A DNA stretch of 64,000 nt from the NCBI GenBank assembly GCA_012970285.1, contig JIBW01000002.1, forward strand, positions 868,001-932,000, written 5' to 3'. Below the pieces are notes generated by a model that ran no database searches, was not told where the DNA came from, and worked only from the letters and a program-made list of their open reading frames with translations. Below are positions 52,041-58,776 of the stretch, in pieces. The DNA is from Bacillaceae bacterium JMAK1. Its GTDB lineage: Bacteria > Bacillota > Bacilli > Bacillales > Marinococcaceae. The position numbers and the translations under genes are program-made. Position 1 is the stretch's first letter. Every line of letters begins with the position of its first letter.

Positions 52041-52799
52041 TTAAGTGATCGGTTTAAACGTCACCCATAAGGTTTGTAGGGAACTTGTTTGAAACGCTTT
52101 TAAGAAATCATCTGGACTGTCATTCGTTTTCTTTACCGTTCGGTAATTATGGGGAACGGTCACGGTTGTACAAAAAGGAAAGGGATGAAGCGTTACCGAC
52201 TGACGATCCTTCCAGTTTGCTTCAATCGTCTGATCGCCTAAAAACGAGAACGTTTGTGAGAACCCTTGTTTAAACCATGGCCACTCATCTTCTTTGTTCA
52301 CACTTGGTTCATTTAGTGCAACATAAAGAGCAATCTCATCTAATAGACGAAGTACGGATAAATCGTACCGAAGATCGCCTTCATTGTCTAGCGATAGCCG
52401 TAGTTCACGCCTTCTTTTTTCTTCTTGTTGCTTAAATTGAGTTGCCAATTCATCCGATTGTGCCTCATAAAAGCTAGATAAATGTTGACTTATTAAATAT
52501 CCCGCTCGTTTACTCATGAGAGCGGCTTCTGTAATCCCCTTTTGATAAAGAGGGATTTTGAGTGGGTCTGGAAACGATGTGAAATCATACGGCATCGCTT
52601 CACTCTCGTGAAAGCGAGGAGATTGATCTTCCAATTGCCAACCCCGGTCGTGTTGAAAGCAAGCCGTAATTACATCCGAAAAGCGGGAGCGTTTTAAGCG
52701 AGCGTCATCTCCCCAAAATCGAGCCAATTGCCCCGTAAATAACCCGTGTTCATGTTGATCAATGAGGATCCATTCATCACTTCTACTACGGACGATCAT
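52041..52799 (-). CDS. DUF3891 family protein
   Basis: 252-residue soluble protein beginning MIVRSRSDEWILIDQHEHG and LFTGQLARFWG, with HDRGWQLEDQSP and LRLSLDNEGDLRYDLSVLRLLDEI; this is the DUF3891 pattern, containing conserved His-Asp residues that suggest an HD-like hydrolase, though I cannot prove it. It overlaps the ilvA stop by four bases (ATGA), so translation is coupled to ilvA. Why it should be tied to threonine deaminase is not clear. Stop at 52041, followed by a hairpin. Confidence 0.82.
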   Translation of the reverse strand: MIVRSRSDEWILIDQHEHGLFTGQLARFWGDDARLKRSRFSDVITACFQHDRGWQLEDQSPRFHESEAMPYDFTSFPDPLKIPLYQKGITEAALMSKRAGYLISQHLSSFYEAQSDELATQFKQQEEKRRRELRLSLDNEGDLRYDLSVLRLLDEIALYVALNEPSVNKEDEWPWFKQGFSQTFSFLGDQTIEANWKDRQSVTLHPFPFCTTVTVPHNYRTVKKTNDSPDDFLKAFQTSSLQTLWVTFKPIT

Positions 52800-54064
52800 A
52801 GCACGAAATTAAACAACTTATCTGACGTAGAAATTTCATCAACATCAAATCCTTCAGCTTTCATGCGTTGGATGAGCACGGGATAATCAGCCGCTGACTT
52901 TAATTCAATGCCAACAAGAGCTGGTGCGATTGAGCGATTGTTTTTCTTAACGTAATCGAAACGTGTAATATCATCATCTGGTCCTAACACGTCATTTAGA
53001 AATTCTCGTAATGCTCCAGCTCGTTGAGGGAAATTAACGATAAAATAATGTTGCAGTCCTTCATAAATTAGCGAGCGCTCACGCATTTCTGCCATACGAC
53101 CGATATCATTGTTTCCGCCACTGACGACACAAACGACCGTTTTGCCTTTAATTTCTTCTTTATAGAAATCCAATGCTGAAATCGACATAGCACCCGCCGG
53201 TTCTGCAACGATTGCTTGCTGATTGTAAAGTTCAAGAATTGTGGAACACACTTTTCCTTCAGGAACGAGAATAATGTCCTCGATTAACTGCTCACAGATC
53301 TTAAACGTCTGCTCACCAACACGTTGTACCGCAGCACCATCTACAAACTTATCGATCTCTTCAAGCTCGATGACTTCTTTTCTTAATAGCGCTTGTTGCA
53401 TGGACGGAGCACCTTCAGGTTCTACACCAATAAGCTTCGCCTTCGGTTGAATAGACTTGACATACGTACCAAGCCCAGCCATTAAGCCGCCACCACCGAT
53501 TGATGCGAATACATAATCAATTTGTCCACCGATGTCATTTAAGATTTCCATACCGACGGTTCCTTGACCCGCAATAATCTTCTCGTTATCAAACGGATGA
53601 ACAAATGTCATGCCGTGCTTCTCTTCATAACGCTTCGCTTCTTTAAATGCATCGTCAAACGTATCGCCTGTAATAATGACGTCTACGAATTCTTTTCCAA
53701 ATTGCTTGACTTGGTCTTGCTTTTGACGAGGCGTCGTTGTTGGCATGAAGATGGCACCTTTTACTTTTAAGAAGCGGCAAGAATAGGCAACGCCTTGAGC
53801 GTGGTTCCCTGCACTTGCACAAACGACCCCATTCTCCAATTCCTCATCAGATAAGCTTTTCATTAAGTTATATGCGCCGCGAATCTTAAATGATCGAACG
53901 ACTTGCATATCTTCTCGCTTTAAGTAAATATTCGCACCATAACGCTCAGAAAGCACTTCATCTCGTTGCAGTGGCGTATGGGTGACGACATCTTTTAACG
54001 TCTGATGGGCAATAATAATATCTTCTAGCTGTACTTTATTCATCATTTGTTGATTCTCTGCCAT
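52796..54064 (-). CDS. ilvA: Threonine ammonia-lyase (threonine deaminase)
   Basis: Biosynthetic PLP enzyme that deaminates threonine to 2-oxobutyrate, first step to isoleucine. Schiff-base Lys60 is in VRSFKIRGAYN; PLP phosphate loop is SIGGGGLMAG, and CASAGNHAQGVAYS is present. The C-terminal ACT-like domain (GLQHYFIVNFPQRAGALREF, LVGIELKS) is of the short, one-domain kind found in Bacillus. The 422-residue length fits. GGCGG lies seven bases before ATG 54064. No T-box leader was found upstream (54065-54200), unlike some branched-chain genes. Confidence 0.96.
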   Translation of the reverse strand: MAENQQMMNKVQLEDIIIAHQTLKDVVTHTPLQRDEVLSERYGANIYLKREDMQVVRSFKIRGAYNLMKSLSDEELENGVVCASAGNHAQGVAYSCRFLKVKGAIFMPTTTPRQKQDQVKQFGKEFVDVIITGDTFDDAFKEAKRYEEKHGMTFVHPFDNEKIIAGQGTVGMEILNDIGGQIDYVFASIGGGGLMAGLGTYVKSIQPKAKLIGVEPEGAPSMQQALLRKEVIELEEIDKFVDGAAVQRVGEQTFKICEQLIEDIILVPEGKVCSTILELYNQQAIVAEPAGAMSISALDFYKEEIKGKTVVCVVSGGNNDIGRMAEMRERSLIYEGLQHYFIVNFPQRAGALREFLNDVLGPDDDITRFDYVKKNNRSIAPALVGIELKSAADYPVLIQRMKAEGFDVDEISTSDKLFNFVL

Positions 54065-54236
54065 AACTAAACCGCCTTTTTATTTAACAATTAACGCTTT
54101 TCTAGATAATGTATCAATTATAGCATGTGTCTTTCAACTATGCGCCTCTCTTTCCTAATCGATTGTGCTTTTCTACAAAAAATTCACTTATGCTTATCCA
54201 TGAGAAGGAATTCTAGCAAATCTTCGTTGGTCTGCG

Positions 54237-54265
54237 TTGAAAAACGTACGTTTTACTTCTATAAT
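54237..54265 (+). promoter_or_regulatory. Consensus sigma-A promoter containing a perfect 14-bp palindrome
   Basis: TTGAAA (54237-54242), 17 bases, TATAAT (54260-54265). AAAACGTACGTTTT at 54241-54254 is a perfect inverted repeat inside the spacer and overlapping the -35. It could be an operator for a dimeric repressor. Confidence 0.75.
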
Positions 54266-54303
54266 GAATGAGGTAATACCGTGAATGAAGGAGGAAATTA
54301 AAC

Positions 54304-54495
54304 ATGAAAGCAAAATTATCAACGGCGTTCTTCTCTTTTCTAGTTCTTTTCTTAATTCCAGTGCAGTCGTTTGCTGCCTATGGTGAAGATGATGCAGGAA
54401 GTGAAGCAAGCACGTTTCTAATCGTTTCATTAACTGTGTTTTCATTTGCAACGATTATCTACTTGCTCATTTCTATGTTTAAAGACAACAACTAA
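54304..54495 (+). CDS. Small membrane protein with signal peptide and one transmembrane segment
   Basis: 63 residues: N-terminal signal segment KLSTAFFSFLVLFLIPVQSFA with likely cleavage AFA-like at QSFAA, a short acidic loop YGEDDAGSEAS and a C-terminal membrane helix FLIVSLTVFSFATIIYLLISMF followed by KDNN (pieces shown). Function unknown. A perfect consensus promoter and AAGGAGG eight bases before ATG 54304 predict strong expression, so it should not be dismissed for its size. It is monocistronic; next gene has own ribosome site 79 bases after. Confidence 0.7.
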   Translation: MKAKLSTAFFSFLVLFLIPVQSFAAYGEDDAGSEASTFLIVSLTVFSFATIIYLLISMFKDNN

Positions 54496-54573
54496 TTTGT
54501 AGAAATAAGAGTAAAACGGTTCAAAAACGGGAAAATCAATAGTTAGAACGCTATGATGAGGGAGGCTTTTACG

Positions 54574-54903
54574 ATGAACGAATGGTTAAAGAACGGTTTT
54601 TTTCTAGGTCTAGGTGCTGCTGTTGCAGGTACTGAGAAAGTACAAACGTATTTAGATGACCTCGTATCACGTGGTCGAATTACCCCGAAAGAAGCAGAGC
54701 AATTTGCTGATGAATTAATCAAACGGGGTGAAACGAAAGAACAAGAATGGACGGAATCGTCGAAGACGAAGATGAAATCCATGTTCAATGATATGGGTCT
54801 TGCTACACGTGATGACTTAGAACGTGTTGAAGAGAAACTTTCTCATTTGGAAAGCTTGCTCAAAGAGCGTCAAATGAAGGATCGTAACGACGACAACGAG
54901 TAA
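54574..54903 (+). CDS. Phasin/PHA-granule-like helical protein
   Basis: 109-residue protein with an amphipathic N-terminal helix (MNEWLKNGFFLGLGAAVAGTEKVQ), a Gly/Ala-rich patch, then a coiled-coil C-terminus (LERVEEKLSHLESLLKERQ). The combination with FVRGRITPKEAEQFADELI-type central segment resembles the phasin_3/polyhydroxyalkanoate granule-associated family often placed next to AarF/UbiB kinases. No PHA genes are visible in the window. GGGAGG lies eight bases before ATG 54574. It is 15 bases ahead of the AarF-type gene, so probably in an operon with it. Confidence 0.65.
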   Translation: MNEWLKNGFFLGLGAAVAGTEKVQTYLDDLVSRGRITPKEAEQFADELIKRGETKEQEWTESSKTKMKSMFNDMGLATRDDLERVEEKLSHLESLLKERQMKDRNDDNE

Positions 54904-54918
54904 AAAGGAAGATGACTA

Positions 54919-56589
54919 TTGCTTTCCAACGGTTTAAAACACGCAAACCGCTACCGTAAAATCGTAACCGTTTTAGCAAGACACGGTTTCGGTTATGTCC
55001 TTAAAGAAGTCGGTCTTTTTCATGTCCTTTCTTTACCGAAACGACTCGCTACAAATCCTAGCGACCCTAACTATCGGCTCATCGGAGAGCGGATTCGCAA
55101 CGCTCTCGAAGAGCTTGGTCCCACCTTTATTAAGCTCGGTCAGATGATTAGTACGAGAGAAGATTTGTTCCCAAACTATATCGTCGATGAACTTGTCGAG
55201 CTTCAAGACAATGTACCTCCGTTCAAATTCAGCGAACTTAAGAACATTGTTGAAGAAGAACTAAACATGCCATTACATAAAGCCTATCAATCGTTTGATG
55301 AGACCCCTATTGCAGCCGCATCAATCGGTCAAGTGCATCGCGCGACGTTATTTGATGGCTCGGTCGTTGCTGTAAAAGTTGCAAGGCCTAACATTAAAGA
55401 GACGATTGAGAAGGATTTAGACATCTTACATGACTTAGCAAAGCTCTTTACACAACGTTTTCGTTGGGCAGAATACTATCGCCTCGAAGAAATTGCTGAT
55501 GAATTTGCGGAAGCCATTCGAAATGAAGCTGACTATACGATTGAAGTGCGAAACACGGAGAAAATGCGTGCGAACATGGCTAATTTTTCATTGATCACTG
55601 TGCCAAGTATTTATGAAAAGTACAGCACTCGCAAAATGATTACGATGGAATTTATTGACGGGGTTAGTTTGCATGATTGGCAACCTGAAGATGAGGAACA
55701 AGGAAATCGTTATGCTCGTGAACTTGCTGATGCATTTCTTCACCAAGTATTAATTGACGGGTTATTCCACAGTGATCCCCATCCAGGTAACTTTAGCATT
55801 ACGAAAGACGATCACATTTGCATGTTTGACTTCGGCCAAGTCGGTCGGTTAAATAAGACGATGAGAAATCAGTTCATCAGTTATGTGATTGCGATGACTA
55901 AAGGAGACATTCGTGACGTTACAGATACGATTTATGCGATGGCAGACGTCCCTGATACAGTCGATCACGAGGAATTTGGAGAAGAAGTGGAGTTTCTTCT
56001 CGACAAATACTACGAACAATCGTTTGAAGACATTAAGATTGGTGAGGCCATTCGAGACATCTTCTCAGCGTCTCATCGCTACAACATTCGCATTTATAAA
56101 GAGTATACACTTCTTGCAAAAGCAGTCATTACAATTGAAAGCATCTTAATGCGACTTGATCCAAACCTTAGTATCGTAGAAATTGCTGAGCCGTATGGTA
56201 GGCAACTTGCCCGTGACCGATTAAACCCGAAAAGCTGGACAAAAGAACTTTATCGTGATGCCAAAAAGCAATCTAAGACAATTCTCGCCCTCCCCGACTC
56301 TGTGAAAAAAGCAGTTGACCGCATTGGAGACGACGACTTGTCCTTAGAAGTACGTATGCCGAAGATCAATTTGTTCTTCCGAAAGCTTGATCGGATCAGT
56401 AATCGAATATCATTTAGCATTACGCTATTAGCGTTTAGCATTATTATGGTCGGGCTCATTATTGGCTCTTCCTTTGGCGATCAAAACTCGTTTTTAGTCC
56501 AATTACCAGTGATTGAAATTAGCTTTGTCGTTTCATTTTTCATGTTTTTGCTCATCTTATTCTCGATTCTCAAATCAGGAAGATTTTAA
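54919..56589 (+). CDS. AarF/UbiB (ABC1) family atypical kinase
   Basis: 556-residue member of the ABC1/UbiB family, known for roles in quinone biosynthesis or lipid homeostasis. Motifs: TFIKLGQMISTREDLFP (KxGQ), AAASIGQVHRATL, VAVKVARP (lysine), HSDPHPGNF (catalytic loop) and MFDFGQVGRL. Two C-terminal hydrophobic segments (FSITLLAFSIIMVGLIIGSSF, VSFFMFLLILFSIL) anchor it in the membrane. Start is TTG 54919 with AAGGAAG about nine bases upstream. It follows the phasin-like gene and is ended by a strong terminator. Target unknown. Confidence 0.9.
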   Translation: MLSNGLKHANRYRKIVTVLARHGFGYVLKEVGLFHVLSLPKRLATNPSDPNYRLIGERIRNALEELGPTFIKLGQMISTREDLFPNYIVDELVELQDNVPPFKFSELKNIVEEELNMPLHKAYQSFDETPIAAASIGQVHRATLFDGSVVAVKVARPNIKETIEKDLDILHDLAKLFTQRFRWAEYYRLEEIADEFAEAIRNEADYTIEVRNTEKMRANMANFSLITVPSIYEKYSTRKMITMEFIDGVSLHDWQPEDEEQGNRYARELADAFLHQVLIDGLFHSDPHPGNFSITKDDHICMFDFGQVGRLNKTMRNQFISYVIAMTKGDIRDVTDTIYAMADVPDTVDHEEFGEEVEFLLDKYYEQSFEDIKIGEAIRDIFSASHRYNIRIYKEYTLLAKAVITIESILMRLDPNLSIVEIAEPYGRQLARDRLNPKSWTKELYRDAKKQSKTILALPDSVKKAVDRIGDDDLSLEVRMPKINLFFRKLDRISNRISFSITLLAFSIIMVGLIIGSSFGDQNSFLVQLPVIEISFVVSFFMFLLILFSILKSGRF

Positions 56590-56598
56590 TGAGCAAGA

Positions 56599-56630
56599 CC
56601 GGTTGCGGGCACATCCGCAACCGTTTTTTA
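56599..56630 (+). terminator. Terminator after the AarF-type gene
   Basis: CGGTTGCGG-gcacat-CCGCAACCG followed by six T. Confidence 0.92.
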
Positions 56631-56633
56631 ATA

Positions 56634-56667
56634 CAAAAAAAACGTTAAGTAGGATTACTTAACGTTC
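56634..56667 (-). terminator. Terminator of yppE
   Basis: Minus strand AACGTTAAGTA-atcc-TACTTAACGTT followed by seven U; overlaps the yppE stop codon. Confidence 0.88.
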
Positions 56668-57031
56668 ACTTGCTGTTTTGCATTTCCTCTTCTACAAGAT
56701 CTAGCACGTAATAGACTGCTTGAATTCGTTCAATAAACCGTTGCTCTCGCATCGTTTTTTGGAATGATTCAGTCGGAATAACATACATATTCTCATAGGT
56801 GTGCTCAACTTGTGTAGCGTTTAACGTTTGCATCGTTTCAACTTGAACAAATTGATGGACAAGTTCTTTCCACTCTTCTGTACGCTGTTGTACTTCGTTT
56901 ACGAACGGAACGATCGTTTCTTTAAAATCAAATGATTGTCCGTTCGCTTGGCGATGTTGAAAGTCTTTCGCCTTTTGCATGTCATTTCGTAATTTTGTTT
57001 GTAGTGCTTGGATCTCTTGGTTCATCAACAA
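56666..57031 (-). CDS. yppE: YppE-like DUF1798 protein
   Basis: 121-residue, all-helical soluble protein of the DUF1798 family (B. subtilis YppE). The signature FDFKETIVPFVNEV and RFIERIQAVYYVLDLVEEE aligns with YDFFETIKPAVEEN and the C-terminal helix of YppE as I remember it. Function unknown. The location near recU and ponA matches B. subtilis, where yppE lies in the same ponA-recU region, which supports the call. ATG 57031 (second ATG at 57025 is an alternative); a weak AAAGGTACGG precedes. It is followed by a terminator and preceded by racA, 29 bases away. Confidence 0.82.
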   Translation of the reverse strand: MLMNQEIQALQTKLRNDMQKAKDFQHRQANGQSFDFKETIVPFVNEVQQRTEEWKELVHQFVQVETMQTLNATQVEHTYENMYVIPTESFQKTMREQRFIERIQAVYYVLDLVEEEMQNSK

Positions 57032-57060
57032 CCACCGTACCTTTTTTAATCGGTGACCAT

Positions 57061-57579
57061 TTAGCTAAATGAAAAGATGTTCTGACGTTTTCTCGGAGTT
57101 AGTGGTTTAGGTTGTACAGCTTTCTCCTTCTCCACTTTTTCAATTTGTTGATGCTCAATGACCGTTAATTGATCTTCGATACTCTTAACCGATTGTTGAA
57201 CATCATCCAATTCCGTGCGGTGCTTTAACAACTGAAAACTTACAACTTCATCTGCCTTCTGCTCTATCATTCGCTCTAAATGATCTAACCGTTTTATAAT
57301 ATCTTCCATTCGCTTCTCTGCTTCTTGTGTTGACGCTTTAAGTAGCGCATTTTCATCTTCTGATGTTTTCATCGCGGCAAGTTCGTGCAGTACAGGCTCT
57401 CGGTCCGGTAATTGCCGCTCCTTCACTTGTCTTAGCTTCTCAATTGCCAACACGTCATATAAATAATGACCTCGGTCATTTGTAATTACTGGTACCTGAT
57501 GCTTACGAACCCAGTTTTGGACCGTCTTTGGTGCCACGTTTAATTGATCAGCAACGTATTGTGTTTTTGCGAGTTTCAT
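57061..57579 (-). CDS. racA: RacA chromosome-anchoring protein
   Basis: 172-residue protein with a MerR-like helix-turn-helix at 1-40 (YVADQLNVAPKTVQNWVRKH), a recognition wing ITNDRGHYLYDV, a central coiled coil (QEAEKRMEDIIKRLDHLERMIEQ) and a basic C-terminus PKPLTPRKRQNIFSFS. RacA is known to bind the chromosome's origin-proximal centromere repeats and to anchor them to the pole by DivIVA during axial filament formation. ATG 57579 has GGGAGG about eleven bases upstream. A good sigma-H promoter lies at 57644-57670, matching sporulation expression. Confidence 0.85.
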   Translation of the reverse strand: MKLAKTQYVADQLNVAPKTVQNWVRKHQVPVITNDRGHYLYDVLAIEKLRQVKERQLPDREPVLHELAAMKTSEDENALLKASTQEAEKRMEDIIKRLDHLERMIEQKADEVVSFQLLKHRTELDDVQQSVKSIEDQLTVIEHQQIEKVEKEKAVQPKPLTPRKRQNIFSFS

Positions 57580-57643
57580 AAGAGAATCAACCTCCCTTGA
57601 ATGGTTAGACAAACATCGTCTCGTCTATATGCTTACTCCAAAC

Positions 57644-57670
57644 ATTCAAGGTTAAAAACTCATTTCCTTT
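57644..57670 (-). promoter_or_regulatory. Sigma-H-type promoter of racA
   Basis: Minus strand AAAGGAAAT (57662-57670; fits RnAGGAwWW), about 11 bases, then CTTGAAT (GAAT at 57644-57647). It lies 65 bases before the racA start. racA is known to be switched on early in sporulation. Confidence 0.55.
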
Positions 57671-57750
57671 GAGGCTGACAAAACTGCTTTCTGTTCTACA
57701 AAAGTTCTCTAAAAACGCAAAAATGAACGCGTTGTTGTAGAATTGTGCGA

Positions 57751-57993
57751 TTAATCTTCGGTTAACCGCTGCGAAATCGTCTCAGGCTGAACGGCCGACA
57801 GCACAATATGCTGACTATCTAGTAAAATCATACTTCGAGTCTTACGACCGTTCGTTGCATCAATAACTAACTTCCGCTCTCTAAATTGTTGAATTAAACG
57901 CTTTGTTGGTGCCGAATCGGGTTGTATAATAGAGATAATACGATCACTTGGAACAACATTTCCAAACCCGATGTTCATTAACTTTTCACTCAT
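57751..57993 (-). CDS. RemA-like DUF370 protein
   Basis: 80-residue DNA-binding protein of the RemA family: MNIGFGNVVPSDRIISI, SAPTKRLIQQFR, VIDATNGRKTRSMILLDS and HIVLSAVQPETISQRL all match the RemA core (Arg18 and the RKTR basic turn are conserved). RemA activates matrix and osmolyte genes in B. subtilis. Its usual site is between yloC and gmk; here it is next to recU, so this may be an extra copy, or the only copy moved. ATG 57993 follows GAGGTG by five bases. It is monocistronic by spacing (170 bases to racA) and divergent from recU. Confidence 0.82.
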   Translation of the reverse strand: MSEKLMNIGFGNVVPSDRIISIIQPDSAPTKRLIQQFRERKLVIDATNGRKTRSMILLDSQHIVLSAVQPETISQRLTED

Positions 57994-58124
57994 GTTTTCA
58001 CCTCAGTCATCCATAAAATTTTAACATGAAATCGATCGTCTTAAAAACTTTTTCCTTGTAACAACTTCTATTTATGCTATTATTAATGATTGAATTTTTA
58101 TTAGACGGAAAGGATTGTTCTCAA

Positions 58125-58718
58125 TTGGCTTTTCGTTACCCAAACGGCAAGTTGTATGAAAAAAAAGTGACCCCATCAAAAAAAACAGATGATGGGAACG
58201 CAAATCGAGGCATGACACTTGAAGATGACCTGAACAGTTCCATCCATCATTACTTACAAATCGGAAAAGCGGTGATCCATAAAAAACCCACTCCTGTTCA
58301 AATTGTATCTGTTGACTACCCGAAACGAACTCGAGCTAAAATTACTGAAGCTTACTTTCGCCAGGCGTCCACGACAGACTACAATGGGATTTATAAAGGC
58401 TATCACTTGGATTTTGAAGCAAAAGAAACCCACCAAAAACAATCGTTTCCACTGAAGAATATTCACGACCATCAGATGGAGCACTTAAATGCGGTAACCG
58501 CACATGGTGGTCTTGCTTTCTTAATTCTTCGGTTTGCTCATTCTAAAGAAACGTATGTGCTAAAAGCCGAAGATTTTATGAAGCTAAAAGCAGAAACCGA
58601 TCGTAAATCAATAAAAAAAGATGACATTGCAACACTTGGAATCTTTGTGAACCCAAGCATTCTACCTACAATTGACTTTTTGCCTGCTGTGGAACAATTA
58701 TTTCGAATGAACGTGTAA
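58125..58718 (+). CDS. recU: Holliday junction resolvase RecU
   Basis: 197-residue Holliday-junction endonuclease. Conserved blocks: RYPNGKLYEKK, NRGMTLEDDL, HKKPTPVQIVSVDYPKR, EAYFRQASTTDYNGIYKG and the catalytic DFEAKETHQKQSFPL. Start placed at TTG 58125, ten bases after AAAGGA; upstream in-frame ATG codons at 58074 and 58086 lack a ribosome site. It runs on to ponA (58 bases on), the same recU-ponA order as B. subtilis. Divergent gene is remA-like. It is intact. Confidence 0.95.
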   Translation: MAFRYPNGKLYEKKVTPSKKTDDGNANRGMTLEDDLNSSIHHYLQIGKAVIHKKPTPVQIVSVDYPKRTRAKITEAYFRQASTTDYNGIYKGYHLDFEAKETHQKQSFPLKNIHDHQMEHLNAVTAHGGLAFLILRFAHSKETYVLKAEDFMKLKAETDRKSIKKDDIATLGIFVNPSILPTIDFLPAVEQLFRMNV

Positions 58719-58776
58719 CATTTTTCGCCGAACAGCGACAAATTCATTGAGGTTTTTGAGAAATGAGGGAAGTACG

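Noticed and set aside
54065-54236. T-box upstream of ilvA
   Set aside because: No AGGGTGG-type T-box sequence or specifier stem is visible in the upstream region.
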